Source of the DNA: Hyphomonadaceae bacterium
Lineage (GTDB): Bacteria; Pseudomonadota; Alphaproteobacteria; Caulobacterales; Hyphomonadaceae
Assembly (NCBI GenBank): GCA_024743315.1
Contig: JANSWU010000001.1
Coordinates: forward strand, 248,001 to 312,000
DNA length: 64,000 bases
Direction of reading: 5' to 3'
This document shows positions 9,282-17,426 of this stretch, in pieces. Under the pieces are notes generated by a model, which saw nothing but the letters and a program-made list of their open reading frames with translations, made no database searches and had not been told where the DNA came from. Position 1 is the first letter of the stretch; every line of letters starts with the position of its first letter. A program made the translations under genes and the position numbers.

Positions 9282-10000
9282 CCTGTCTGCACGGCGTGCA
9301 AGTCGCGACCATATTTGCGCAGCCAGGCGCGCTCGGCCTTCCAGTCCGGACGACATGTCGCAACGTGAGCCCAAAAGGCCGGACTGTGATTCATTTCCAG
9401 CAAATGTGCACATTCGTGCGCAGCGACATATTCCAGCACTTCATTCGGTGCCATGACCAGGCGCCAGGAAAAGGCGAGCCGACCATCAGATGTGCAAGAA
9501 CCCCAGCGCGACCGCGTATCCTTCACCGTGACGCGCCGTGCCTCAACACCGAGCTGATCACAATAGCGAATCACCGCGTCGGACAGATCGGATTTGGCTG
9601 ATTTGCGCAAATATCGCTCGACCCGTTGGCCCGTTGTGTCCGCCAGCCCCGGCACACGCAACACCAGAGGCGGGCCAATCTCAAGGCGTGGTGTCCGACC
9701 GGGTCCGTCGAGGCTGATCTTACAGGGCTCTCCCCGGAGCATAAACTGCGCCCCTTCTTTCAGGTGAATGGTCTGCGGAAGTGCTTGTAAATGCTCAGCT
9801 ATCCAGTCGACGCGATCGCGCGCAAAGGCCGCAGCTTCGCCAATCTTCCGCTTGCTGGGCGCCACCGCAACGGCTTCGCGCTTGCGTTCGTCCAGCCGCA
9901 AAATCAGGCGACGCGCCTTAGGATTGACTTCCAAGCGAACATTTACGGTTTCGCCGGTTTTTGTAACCAACGCCATCTTGTCGCCTTTATCGATAATCAT
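9278..10000 (-). CDS. M48-type metallopeptidase, YgjP-like (DUF45)
   Basis: A 240-residue protein of the SprT/YgjP-like metallopeptidase group. It has the zinc-binding helix AAHECAHLLEMNHSPAFW (HExxH plus a downstream His) and the upstream KDTRSRWGSCTSDGRLAFSWRL signature typical of DUF45. It is cytoplasmic, with no signal peptide; the substrate is unknown. The start at 10000 follows GAGG by 8 nt; an ATG at 9976, eight codons later, is an alternative. The reading frame stays open further upstream but is then antisense to the lipoprotein gene. It is divergent from that gene. Confidence 0.82.
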   Translation of the reverse strand: MIIDKGDKMALVTKTGETVNVRLEVNPKARRLILRLDERKREAVAVAPSKRKIGEAAAFARDRVDWIAEHLQALPQTIHLKEGAQFMLRGEPCKISLDGPGRTPRLEIGPPLVLRVPGLADTTGQRVERYLRKSAKSDLSDAVIRYCDQLGVEARRVTVKDTRSRWGSCTSDGRLAFSWRLVMAPNEVLEYVAAHECAHLLEMNHSPAFWAHVATCRPDWKAERAWLRKYGRDLHAVQTG

Positions 10001-10064
10001 TAAATACGCCTCGACAGCAATATGAGATAAGTCTATGGGAAACCGCCTAATAGGGGAATCGACA

Positions 10065-11645
10065 ATGAAGAAATTAATGATTGGTGCAGCCGCATCTGTT
10101 TTGATCGCCGCATGTGGCGGTGCCGAAACACCGACAGAAGTCACCATCGCTGAACCTGTGCTGAAAGAACTGACAGTACGCACGGGCGATCCAGCACAAG
10201 CCGCCAACGCGCTCGCCGCCATGTCACTGACCGACAGCGGCAGCGGTGTCCTGTCTTTCGCCGGCAGCACCACCGATGGTGCCACTGCGACCTTTACTGA
10301 CCTGACCATCACCGGCGAAGACGCCGTGAAAGTCGGCTCACTGGTTCTGGAAGGCCTCGACATGGAAGGCGACCAGGCAAACTTCGGCAAAATGAGCCTG
10401 AACGACATTACCATCTCCGAAGAAGGTGAAGACGCGGAAGTGAAGCTCGGCTCGATTGAACTGATCAACCCATCACCAGAGCTGGCAGGCTGGTTGGCCG
10501 CAAGCCTGAACGGTCAGGAAGTGCCTTTCCCGGCCGCCGACAAGATTGTCTTTGACAGCTGGTCAATGAACGGCCTGACCGGAGAGTTCTCTGACACCGA
10601 AGCCGAGGGCACATTCGGCATCGACAAAATCGAAATCCGTGACATGAGCGATCTGAAAGCGGCGCAAGCCGTCCTCAGCGGTCTCTCCGTGAATGGCAGC
10701 GACATGTCTGAGGGCATCGATTTCGACATGTCTCTGGCCAGCTTCTCGGCCACCAATGTCGACGCAAAATTCGTCAAAGCCATCCAGGAAAATGTCGATG
10801 ACGAAGACGCGATGATGTCCGCGATCATGGACCTCGCCTATGAGAACCCGATGGAGCCTGGCTATGACTCCTTCACCATGGATGACCTCAAAATCGACGT
10901 GGCAGGCGCGTCTTTCGCGATCCCAAGCCTGGTCTCGGGCGTTGAGCGCAACGCCGCTGGCCAGCCCGTAAAATTCGTCACCCAGCCTTACTCCATGACG
11001 CTGAAAGCAGACGCTGCGGGCGGCGAAGCGGGTGAAGCCCTGCTGCAAGGCCTTAGCGTTGTCGGTTATGAGGAACTCGAGCTCAAAGGTGCCGGTATCG
11101 CCTCTTACGATCCCGACCAGGACATTGTCTCGTTCGACGCGGGTGGCAATTATATTGAACTCGTCGACGGTGCGAAGATCAGCTTTGGCGGCAAGATCGA
11201 AGGCTATGCCGAAGCCAACCGCAAAATGGGCGCGGCGATGGATTTTGAAACGCTGTCGGAAGGTGGCGAACCTGATCCAATGGTGATGCAAGACGCCTTT
11301 AGCGGTCTGACATTCCACAATTTCGAGCTATCAATTGCGGATAATTCTTTGCTCGATCGGGCGTTTAACGCCGCCGCGACCGCGCAAGGTGCGGATCCAA
11401 CCGAATTGAAATCTCAGATCGGTATGGGGCTCGCCATGGCACCCATGATGGCCCAAGGATCCGGCGTTGACATGGCCCTGGTCACTGAAGCCACCAGCGC
11501 CCTGTCCAGCTTCATCAATGATGGCGGCACACTGACCCTGAAACTGGAGCCAGAGACGCCTCTATCGGTCGCTTCGATCATGGCGAACCCGGACCCAGCG
11601 GCCTACACCAAGGAAACGCTCGGGTTCACGGCAACCCAAAAATAG
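10065..11645 (+). CDS. Large acidic outer-membrane-type lipoprotein, function unknown
   Basis: A 526-residue product with a lipoprotein signal (MKKLMIGAAASVLIAACGG, lipobox IAAC, Cys18). The rest is very rich in Asp, Glu, Gly and Ser. It contains recurring units in which a phrase such as VFDSWSMNGLTGEF, FDMSLASFSATNVDAKF or YDSFTMDDLKIDVAGASF alternates short strands with conserved small residues, suggesting a repeated beta-strand architecture. I do not recognise a catalytic domain. The start at 10065 has AGGGG upstream. A perfect rho-independent terminator follows. It is probably periplasmic or attached to the outer membrane. Confidence 0.75.
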   Translation: MKKLMIGAAASVLIAACGGAETPTEVTIAEPVLKELTVRTGDPAQAANALAAMSLTDSGSGVLSFAGSTTDGATATFTDLTITGEDAVKVGSLVLEGLDMEGDQANFGKMSLNDITISEEGEDAEVKLGSIELINPSPELAGWLAASLNGQEVPFPAADKIVFDSWSMNGLTGEFSDTEAEGTFGIDKIEIRDMSDLKAAQAVLSGLSVNGSDMSEGIDFDMSLASFSATNVDAKFVKAIQENVDDEDAMMSAIMDLAYENPMEPGYDSFTMDDLKIDVAGASFAIPSLVSGVERNAAGQPVKFVTQPYSMTLKADAAGGEAGEALLQGLSVVGYEELELKGAGIASYDPDQDIVSFDAGGNYIELVDGAKISFGGKIEGYAEANRKMGAAMDFETLSEGGEPDPMVMQDAFSGLTFHNFELSIADNSLLDRAFNAAATAQGADPTELKSQIGMGLAMAPMMAQGSGVDMALVTEATSALSSFINDGGTLTLKLEPETPLSVASIMANPDPAAYTKETLGFTATQK

Positions 11646-11680
11646 GCAACCAAACTGGTCTATTAGGCTAGGTCTAAATT

Positions 11681-11720
11681 AAGCGCGCGATCCGAATAAC
11701 GGTATCGCGCGCTTTTCTTT
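11681..11720 (+). terminator. Rho-independent terminator after the lipoprotein gene
   Basis: A perfect 11-bp inverted repeat (AAGCGCGCGAT and its complement, 12-nt loop) is followed by TTTCTTT. It lies 35 nt after the lipoprotein stop and just before the ymdB start. Confidence 0.85.
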
Positions 11721-11747
11721 TGCGCGGCGAGCGCGCATATTCGCGCC

Positions 11748-12569
11748 ATGAAACTCGCATTCTTCGGAGACGTGGTCGGCAAACCGGGCCGGCAGGCAGT
11801 ACGCGATCATTTGCCCAATGTCCGGCAGGACCTCGGCCTCGATTTCGTTGTCGTGAATGCCGAGAATGCGGCGGGTGGCTTTGGCCTGACCGAAAACATT
11901 GCAAACGAGTTTTTCGATGCAGGTGCCGATTGCCTGACTTTGGGCGATCATGCCTGGGATCAGCGCGAGGCGCTGACCTATATTGAACGCGAACCGCGCT
12001 TGCTGCGCCCGTTGAATTATCCTGAAGCCGCCCAAGCGCCTGGCAAGGGCGCGCATCTATTCGTCTTGCCGGATGGACGGCGCGTCGGTGTGATCCAGGC
12101 CCAAGGTATCGTGTTCATGCGCCAGCTGCTCGACAATCCGTTTGGCGCGGTCGACGCCGCGCTGGATGAGATGCCGCTTGGCGTGGTCGCTGATGCTTTG
12201 ATCGTCGACATGCATTGTGAAGCGACCTCGGAAAAAATGGCCATGGGGCATCATTGTGATGGCCGCGCCAGCGTCGTCGTCGGCAGCCATACGCATGTGC
12301 CGACGGCCGATCATATGATCCTGACCGGTGGCACCGCCTATCAAAGCGATGCTGGCATGTGCGGCGATTATGATAGCGTCATCGGCATGCAAAAGGACAA
12401 TTCGCTGCGCCGCTTCGCGACCCAATTACCGGGGCAACGCTATGAACCGGCCCTCGGAGACGGCACCTTGTGCGGTCTGTTTGTCGAAACCGATGAGGCA
12501 ACGGGTCTCGCCAAACGCTGCGAACCAATTCGCGTCGGTGGGCGCCTGTCAGAATTATTGCCAAAATAA
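11748..12569 (+). CDS. YmdB-family metallophosphoesterase
   Basis: A 273-residue calcineurin-like phosphoesterase of the TIGR00282/YmdB family. The metal-binding motifs are visible in order: FFGDVVGKPGR, VVNAENAAGGFGLT, LGDHAWDQ, VDMHCEATSEK and GSHTHVPTADH. Bacillus YmdB hydrolyses 2',3'-cyclic nucleotides and affects biofilm and motility decisions; the biochemical role in alphaproteobacteria is inferred from the family. It follows a terminator and lies 64 nt before the DUF4328 gene. The family assignment is secure. Confidence 0.9.
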   Translation: MKLAFFGDVVGKPGRQAVRDHLPNVRQDLGLDFVVVNAENAAGGFGLTENIANEFFDAGADCLTLGDHAWDQREALTYIEREPRLLRPLNYPEAAQAPGKGAHLFVLPDGRRVGVIQAQGIVFMRQLLDNPFGAVDAALDEMPLGVVADALIVDMHCEATSEKMAMGHHCDGRASVVVGSHTHVPTADHMILTGGTAYQSDAGMCGDYDSVIGMQKDNSLRRFATQLPGQRYEPALGDGTLCGLFVETDEATGLAKRCEPIRVGGRLSELLPK

Positions 12570-12633
12570 ATTTTTCGATCTTTTCAAGTAAAAGCCCCCC
12601 GCTTAAGCCATAGGGACTTCTGGGGGGATATGA

Positions 12634-13353
12634 ATGGCTGAATTCGTCGACAATGATCGTTTGAGCGCTGCCAGTAAACCATCGCAAATGCTTTCACAGA
12701 GACCATCATCACCGCATGGATATGCAGATGGTCCGAGATCTGCAATTGGTCTCAATCGGGCAATGAGGTTGGCGCTAATTGCTTATATCGTCGCCGAGGT
12801 TTTGCTTGTTGTGGTCATCGCGCCTTATCTGCTTTTCCCCCAATCCTTACCAAGCTACATGTTTGCGATTGATCCAGGCGACATCAATTATCTATTGATC
12901 GCGGATTATACCTATGTTGCGGTTTCCATTGTCGCTTTTTTCTTTTCATGTCGCTTCATCTACCGAGCGATGCGCAATCTGCACACAATTCAATCTCCGG
13001 TCGCAGAGATATCTCCGACATGGTCGGTCGGTTACTATTTTATTCCGTTCGTGAACTTGGTGATGCCCGCCAATGCCATGAGCCAAATCTATCATGGTAC
13101 TCACGAGGCTGTAGGAGAGAAGTCCAGGCACGCGTCACCGATCGGGTATTGGTGGGCAGCATGGTTGGTTTCAAGCGTTCCAGATTCTATTGCTTCGAAT
13201 GCCGGATTGAACGGCATTGTCACTTTCGCGCTTTACGGCGTGTCGGCAGGTCTCGGCATCATAGGTGCGTTCATATTGATCCGCATGGGACGTCGAATCG
13301 CAGATCGGCAGGAAATGCTCAAACATGGTGGCATTGCGACGGTCTTTGATTGA
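12634..13353 (+). CDS. DUF4328 membrane protein
   Basis: A 239-residue protein. A hydrophilic N-terminal 45 residues (Ser/Pro-rich) precede four to five membrane helices (about 45-68, 86-108, 132-150, 168-185, 196-218). The motif SPTWSVGYYFIPFVNLVMP, followed by a conserved MSQIYHGTH, is the DUF4328 signature. Function unknown. Codon use is a little more AT-rich than in its neighbours. It is monocistronic by spacing. Confidence 0.8.
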   Translation: MAEFVDNDRLSAASKPSQMLSQRPSSPHGYADGPRSAIGLNRAMRLALIAYIVAEVLLVVVIAPYLLFPQSLPSYMFAIDPGDINYLLIADYTYVAVSIVAFFFSCRFIYRAMRNLHTIQSPVAEISPTWSVGYYFIPFVNLVMPANAMSQIYHGTHEAVGEKSRHASPIGYWWAAWLVSSVPDSIASNAGLNGIVTFALYGVSAGLGIIGAFILIRMGRRIADRQEMLKHGGIATVFD

Positions 13354-13429
13354 TCGCACCGCCCCCTTTGAAATCTGTCGCAAGCTGAGCTAAGCAGCGC
13401 GTTTCTAAGATCCGACTGTAGGAGCCGCC

Positions 13430-14185
13430 ATGGCTGGCCATAGTAAATGGGCAAATATCCAGCACCGCAAAGGTGCCCAGGACAAGAAGCGCGCCGCGTT
13501 GTTTTCGCGCTTGTCGAAAGAAATCACCATCGCTTCGAAACTGGGCGGACCTGACCCCGACGCCAATCCGCGTTTGCGCCTGGCAATTGCCAATGCGCGC
13601 GGCCAGTCCATGCCCAAAGACAATATCAAGCGTGCGGTCGATAAGGGCCAGGGCGGCGGCGGCGAAGATTATGTCGAGATCCGCTATGAAGGCTTCGGTC
13701 CGGGCGGTGTCGGCGTGATTGTTGAAGCCTCGACCGATAATAAGAACCGCGCCGCCAGCGAAATTCGAACCGCCTTCTCAAAGAATGGCGGTAATCTCGG
13801 CGAGACCGGATCGGTCTCGTTTGGCTTTGAAAATGTCGGTGAAATCCAGTTGCCGCTCGAAGCGGGCAGCGAAGACGAGATTATGGAAGCCGCGCTGGAC
13901 GCCGGGGCGACTGATATTGAAAGCGATGAAGACGGTCATTTCATCTATACCGAACGCGAAGAATTGTCGGACGTCGCAGCGGCTCTGGAAGGCCAATTCG
14001 GCGAAGTTGAAGCCAAATCAACCAAACTGATCTGGAAGCCTCAGAATACGGTGCCAATCGAGGGGGATGCGGCCGAAACATTGATGAAACTGCTCGATGT
14101 CCTCGATGATCTCGATGATGTTGCCAATGTCTATGATAATTCCGAACTGTCTGCCGAAGAAATCGAACGTTTGGCCAGCGAGTGA
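13430..14185 (+). CDS. yebC: YebC/PmpR family regulator (TACO1-like)
   Basis: A 251-residue protein with the universal N-terminus MAGHSKWANIQHRKGAQDKK, then three domains with an acidic middle part (EDEIMEAALDAGATDIE). Members have been described as DNA-binding transcription regulators and, more recently, as ribosome-associated factors that relieve stalling (TACO1 in mitochondria). The length matches the family. In many alphaproteobacteria yebC neighbours ruvC; here it does not. Confidence 0.95.
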   Translation: MAGHSKWANIQHRKGAQDKKRAALFSRLSKEITIASKLGGPDPDANPRLRLAIANARGQSMPKDNIKRAVDKGQGGGGEDYVEIRYEGFGPGGVGVIVEASTDNKNRAASEIRTAFSKNGGNLGETGSVSFGFENVGEIQLPLEAGSEDEIMEAALDAGATDIESDEDGHFIYTEREELSDVAAALEGQFGEVEAKSTKLIWKPQNTVPIEGDAAETLMKLLDVLDDLDDVANVYDNSELSAEEIERLASE

Positions 14186-14298
14186 CGGAATTCCATCACA
14201 CGAGAACAAATATCCGTGAAAACTGAACTCTTTCCTCGCAATTTAGGGCGGGAATCGTCATATGCGGGTCACCCCCACGACACCCATTGGACCGTAAA

Positions 14299-14943
14299 AT
14301 GAAACTCACGCATCCGCTTTCCATTGCGCTTTTTGCTGGTGGCCTCGCCGCCCTTGCAACTTTCTTTCTGAGCGCCGGCGCTGAAAACAGTCCGAAAGTC
14401 CAGACCAGCAATGCGAATATTGAAACCGCGATTTTCGCGGGCGGCTGCTTCTGGTGTGTGGAGAGCGATTTCGACAAAGTCGATGGGGTGCTCGAGACTG
14501 TATCCGGATATACGGGCGGTAACAGCACCAATCCGACTTATAAGAGCCACACCAAGGACGGTCATCTCGAAGCCGTGCGCGTGGTCTATGATTCCTCGAA
14601 AGTCGAATATGGTGAATTGGTCGACTATTTCTTACGCCATATCGATCCGACGGATGATGGCGGCCAATTCTGCGACCGCGGTAACTCGTATCGAACCGCA
14701 GTCTTTGTCGAGAATGACGAAGAACGCGCTGAGGTCGAAGCCCAATTCTCTGCCATTGATCAGGCAGGCATCCTGCCCGCCCCAATCGTGACGCGGGTCC
14801 TGGACGAAGTCACATTCTATGAGGCCGAAGGCTATCATCAGAACTATTACCAAAAGAACCCGGCGCGCTATAAGCTTTACCGGGTTGGCTGTGGTCGCGA
14901 TAAGCGGGTGGCGCAGGTCTGGGCCCGCGAAGGCAACAGCTAA
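14299..14943 (+). CDS. msrA: Peptide methionine sulfoxide reductase MsrA, exported
   Basis: A 214-residue protein with an N-terminal hydrophobic signal or anchor (about residues 7-27), placing the enzyme in the periplasm. The catalytic motif is GCFWC (catalytic Cys50, extra Cys53), followed by the GYTGG and YHQNYYQKNP segments of MsrA and a C-terminal resolving cysteine in RVGCGR. It reduces the S epimer of methionine sulfoxide. The gene stands alone, with no msrB beside it. The start at 14299 is ATG; a TTG four codons upstream is less likely. Confidence 0.93.
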   Translation: MKLTHPLSIALFAGGLAALATFFLSAGAENSPKVQTSNANIETAIFAGGCFWCVESDFDKVDGVLETVSGYTGGNSTNPTYKSHTKDGHLEAVRVVYDSSKVEYGELVDYFLRHIDPTDDGGQFCDRGNSYRTAVFVENDEERAEVEAQFSAIDQAGILPAPIVTRVLDEVTFYEAEGYHQNYYQKNPARYKLYRVGCGRDKRVAQVWAREGNS

Positions 14944-15062
14944 ACCGTCCGATTCAACTCAAAGCTTGCTTTGACGCTTCAGGTGTCCTCACATCTGAAT
15001 GCTTGCACTGTATTCCTGTAACGCCCACATAGGGCGCAGACGAATATTTGGAGCCTTTTGAA

Positions 15063-15953
15063 ATGACCGACGCTGCCGCATCTCCGCACATCAAGGAGTC
15101 CTCCGATCAGGCCTTCATGGCAGACGTGGTCGAGGCTTCGAATGAACAGCCCGTCCTGGTCGATTTCTGGGCGCCTTGGTGTGGTCCTTGCCGAACCCTG
15201 ACCCCGACGCTTGAAAAGGTGGTCAGCGAACAGAATGGCAAAATCAAACTGGTCAAGATCAATACCGAAGAGCACCCGGGCGTCGCGGGTCAAATGGGCG
15301 TGCGCTCGATTCCGTCCGTATTTGCCTTCGACAAAGGCCGGCCCGTCAATGGCTTCCAGGGCGCCTTGCCGGAGAGCCAGGTACGCCAATTCATCGAATC
15401 CATCCTTGGCGGTACAGATGGGGCGAAACAGCTCCAGGATGCCCTGGAACAAGCCGAAGCCGCCGCGCAGGCAGGTGATATCGGCACGGCAGCACAACTC
15501 TATGGTGCGGTCATGGAAGCCGATCCAGAAAACGCTGGCGCAATCGCGGGTCTCGCGCGCTGTTATCTCGCCAATGGGGATCCCGACCGGGCGCGTCAAA
15601 TCCTCGACATGGCGCCTGAAAACAAAAAGAATGACCCGGCGATCAAATCCGTCCGCACGGCCTTGGACTTGATGGCAGAAGCCCCCCTTGATGAGGAGCT
15701 TGCCAGCGCCAAGGAAACCGTCGCCGCCAATCCAGACGATCACGAAGCGCGCTTTGCGCTGGCGGAAAAACTGATTGGGCAGGGCAAGAACAAGGATGCC
15801 AGCGAGCATTTGCTGACCATTCTGCAAGCCGACCTCGATTGGGAGGACGGGAAGGCCAAAGCGAAATTGCTTGAGATTTTTGAAGCGGCGGGTCCTAAGG
15901 ATCCAGTCACGGTCGAAGGACGTCGCAAACTCGGTTCCCTGATGTTTGCGTAA
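15063..15953 (+). CDS. cnoX: Thioredoxin-TPR chaperone CnoX (YbbN family)
   Basis: A 296-residue cytoplasmic protein. The thioredoxin domain (about 12-115) has an intact WCGPC active site (Cys40, Cys43), followed by two TPR-like helical blocks up to the C-terminus. This architecture is CnoX/YbbN, a holdase that protects proteins under oxidative or chlorine stress and hands them to GroEL. E. coli YbbN has SxxC, whereas the alphaproteobacterial form keeps the redox-active pair, as in Caulobacter. The start follows GGAG by 8 nt. It lies just upstream of the Lon-N domain gene. Confidence 0.9.
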   Translation: MTDAAASPHIKESSDQAFMADVVEASNEQPVLVDFWAPWCGPCRTLTPTLEKVVSEQNGKIKLVKINTEEHPGVAGQMGVRSIPSVFAFDKGRPVNGFQGALPESQVRQFIESILGGTDGAKQLQDALEQAEAAAQAGDIGTAAQLYGAVMEADPENAGAIAGLARCYLANGDPDRARQILDMAPENKKNDPAIKSVRTALDLMAEAPLDEELASAKETVAANPDDHEARFALAEKLIGQGKNKDASEHLLTILQADLDWEDGKAKAKLLEIFEAAGPKDPVTVEGRRKLGSLMFA

Positions 15954-16028
15954 TTTTCGGTAATCAAAACTGGCCGTTTCGTGAGATCACCCCATGTCAT
16001 ATAGGCCTTGGGGAGAATTGGAGCTGAC

Positions 16029-16679
16029 GTGCCCGTGGAGACGTATCGAAGATTAGAGGATCTTCCGGATGTGATTCCGGTTTTTCCGCTCTCGGGCGTG
16101 CTCTTGTTTCCGCGCTGGTCCTTGCCGCTGAATATTTTCGAACCGCGTTATCTCAATATGATCGACGATGCCATGTCAGGACATCGCTTGATTGGAATGA
16201 TCCAATCGAATGGCGATGATCGCGCGCATCCTTCCCTGGTGAGCACCGGGTGCGTGGGTCGAATTACTTCTTATTCTGAGACCGAAGACGGACGATACCT
16301 GATTTCTCTAAGTGGTATCTGTCGTTTCCATGTTGGCGAAGAATTGGACGTCAATACGCCTTATCGGCAGGTCCAGGCGAATTGGTCAGATTATGCGCTT
16401 GATCTTGTCTCGCCACCGGAAGCTTCGCTGCCAGATCGCCTGACCCTGGTCAATTCCCTGAAGCGTTACACGCAGATCAATTCCATGGAAGTCGATTGGG
16501 AAGCTGTTGAACACGCGCCAATGGAGACCTTGATCAATGCCCTGTGCGCGGGCTGTCCGTTCGGAACGGTCGAAAAACAAGCGCTTCTGGAAGCCCCGAG
16601 CGTTGCGGACCGCGCAGAAACCCTGATCACATTGCTTGACATGGACGTGCCGGGCGATGACAGCTCGACCCTGCAATGA
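16029..16679 (+). CDS. Lon N-terminal (substrate-binding) domain protein
   Basis: A 216-residue stand-alone LON substrate-binding domain (PUA-like fold): [23 protein letters not shown] near the N-terminus, then MIGMIQ-type strands and GRITSYSET, ending in helices. There is no ATPase or protease domain. I chose the GTG at 16029 because GGAG lies 5 nt before it; a TTG at 16008 is in frame. The three genes from here to 17205 overlap by 4 nt each (ATGA), a cluster conserved in alphaproteobacteria. Its role is unknown. Confidence 0.88.
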   Translation: MPVETYRRLEDLPDVIPVFPLSGVLLFPRWSLPLNIFEPRYLNMIDDAMSGHRLIGMIQSNGDDRAHPSLVSTGCVGRITSYSETEDGRYLISLSGICRFHVGEELDVNTPYRQVQANWSDYALDLVSPPEASLPDRLTLVNSLKRYTQINSMEVDWEAVEHAPMETLINALCAGCPFGTVEKQALLEAPSVADRAETLITLLDMDVPGDDSSTLQ

Positions 16680-16894
16680 CCAGTACCTCTTCTGAACCTT
16701 TGACCCATCCGTGCGGCGTCAGTCCGCGCTTATTGGAAGTCCTGATCTGTCCGGTGACAGGCGGGCCGCTAAGCTTTGATCGCGAGGCCTGCGAGCTGGT
16801 TTCGAAAAAGGCCAAGCTCGCCTTTCCGATCCGGGACGGGTTGCCCATCCTGCTTGAGAGCGAGGCACGCGATCTTGAGCTGCCAGCATCATGA
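16676..16894 (+). CDS. Trm112 family protein (YcaR-like)
   Basis: A 72-residue protein with the core [17 protein letters not shown] and [12 protein letters not shown], the Trm112/YcaR signature. Eukaryotic Trm112 activates methyltransferases; the bacterial role is less clear. It keeps only one cysteine of the zinc knuckle. Start and stop overlap both neighbours by 4 nt, so translation is probably coupled. Confidence 0.9.
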   Translation: MTSTSSEPLTHPCGVSPRLLEVLICPVTGGPLSFDREACELVSKKAKLAFPIRDGLPILLESEARDLELPAS

Positions 16895-17205
16895 GCGCGC
16901 GGGCCTGGCCCACCGAGCTGCGCTTCTCTAAGAGCGCCCGGGCGCTGACCGTCAGCTTTGATGATGGGGCAAGCTTCACGCTGCCCTATAAATTGCTGCG
17001 CCTGGAAAGCCCGTCCGCTGACGTTCAGGGCCATGGTAGCGGTCCAAAACCACCCCCGCCCCTGGTCAGCGATGACATCTCCGTGGACAAAGCCGATCCG
17101 GTTGGCCGCTATGCGGTGCGCCTGCATTTCAGCGATGGCCACGCCAATGGCCTCTATACGTGGGCCTATTTGCGTGAACTTGGCGAAACACACGCTGCCG
17201 CTTGA
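16891..17205 (+). CDS. DUF971 (GBBH-like N-terminal domain) protein
   Basis: A 104-residue protein with [40 protein letters not shown] and [20 protein letters not shown], the DUF971 pattern, related to the N-terminal domain of gamma-butyrobetaine hydroxylase and to Fe-S carrier-associated proteins. It is the last gene of the overlapping trio. Small single-domain members are associated with iron-sulfur metabolism in some systems; that role is inference here. Confidence 0.9.
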   Translation: MSARAWPTELRFSKSARALTVSFDDGASFTLPYKLLRLESPSADVQGHGSGPKPPPPLVSDDISVDKADPVGRYAVRLHFSDGHANGLYTWAYLRELGETHAAA

Positions 17206-17246
17206 GCCCCCTTACCGCGCGCCGCAATCATGCCTATATGGCATCA

Positions 17247-17408
17247 GCACAGAGGCTGGAGCGTTCGAGGACGGTCAGCTATCCGCCGACCTTAAGTTCC
17301 GTCAGGGAGCTGGCTCTGGACTGGACCGTGGTCCTATCTAACCGGCGCCCACCTAGTCTCTAGGTCGACGGGATACGAGTACCCAAGACGGCGCTTTCGG
17401 TCCTGTGC
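17247..17408 (+). ncRNA. ssrS: Probable 6S RNA
   Basis: The 220-bp gap between the DUF971 gene and the acyl-CoA ligase has no credible coding frame but reads as 6S RNA. The ends pair (GCACAG with CTGTGC, then GGAGCG with CGCTTT). The 5' strand GGAGCGTTCGAGGACGG and the 3' strand ACGGCGCTTTCGG match the conserved closing stem. A central GGGAGCTGGCTC and a small hairpin CCACCTA-GTCTC-TAGGTCG lie near the 3' side as in alphaproteobacterial 6S. A TATATG -10-like hexamer sits at 17235-17240, 6 nt before the proposed 5' end. 6S RNA mimics an open promoter and sequesters sigma-70 RNA polymerase. Not checked with a covariance model. Confidence 0.7.
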
Positions 17409-17426
17409 ACCCCTGCCCCTTATGTC

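Noticed and set aside
9278-10468. Extended version of the YgjP-like metallopeptidase frame
   Set aside because: The extra N-terminal part lies antisense to the lipoprotein gene, and is Ser/Ala/Val-rich without family similarity; the supported start is at 10000 or 9976.
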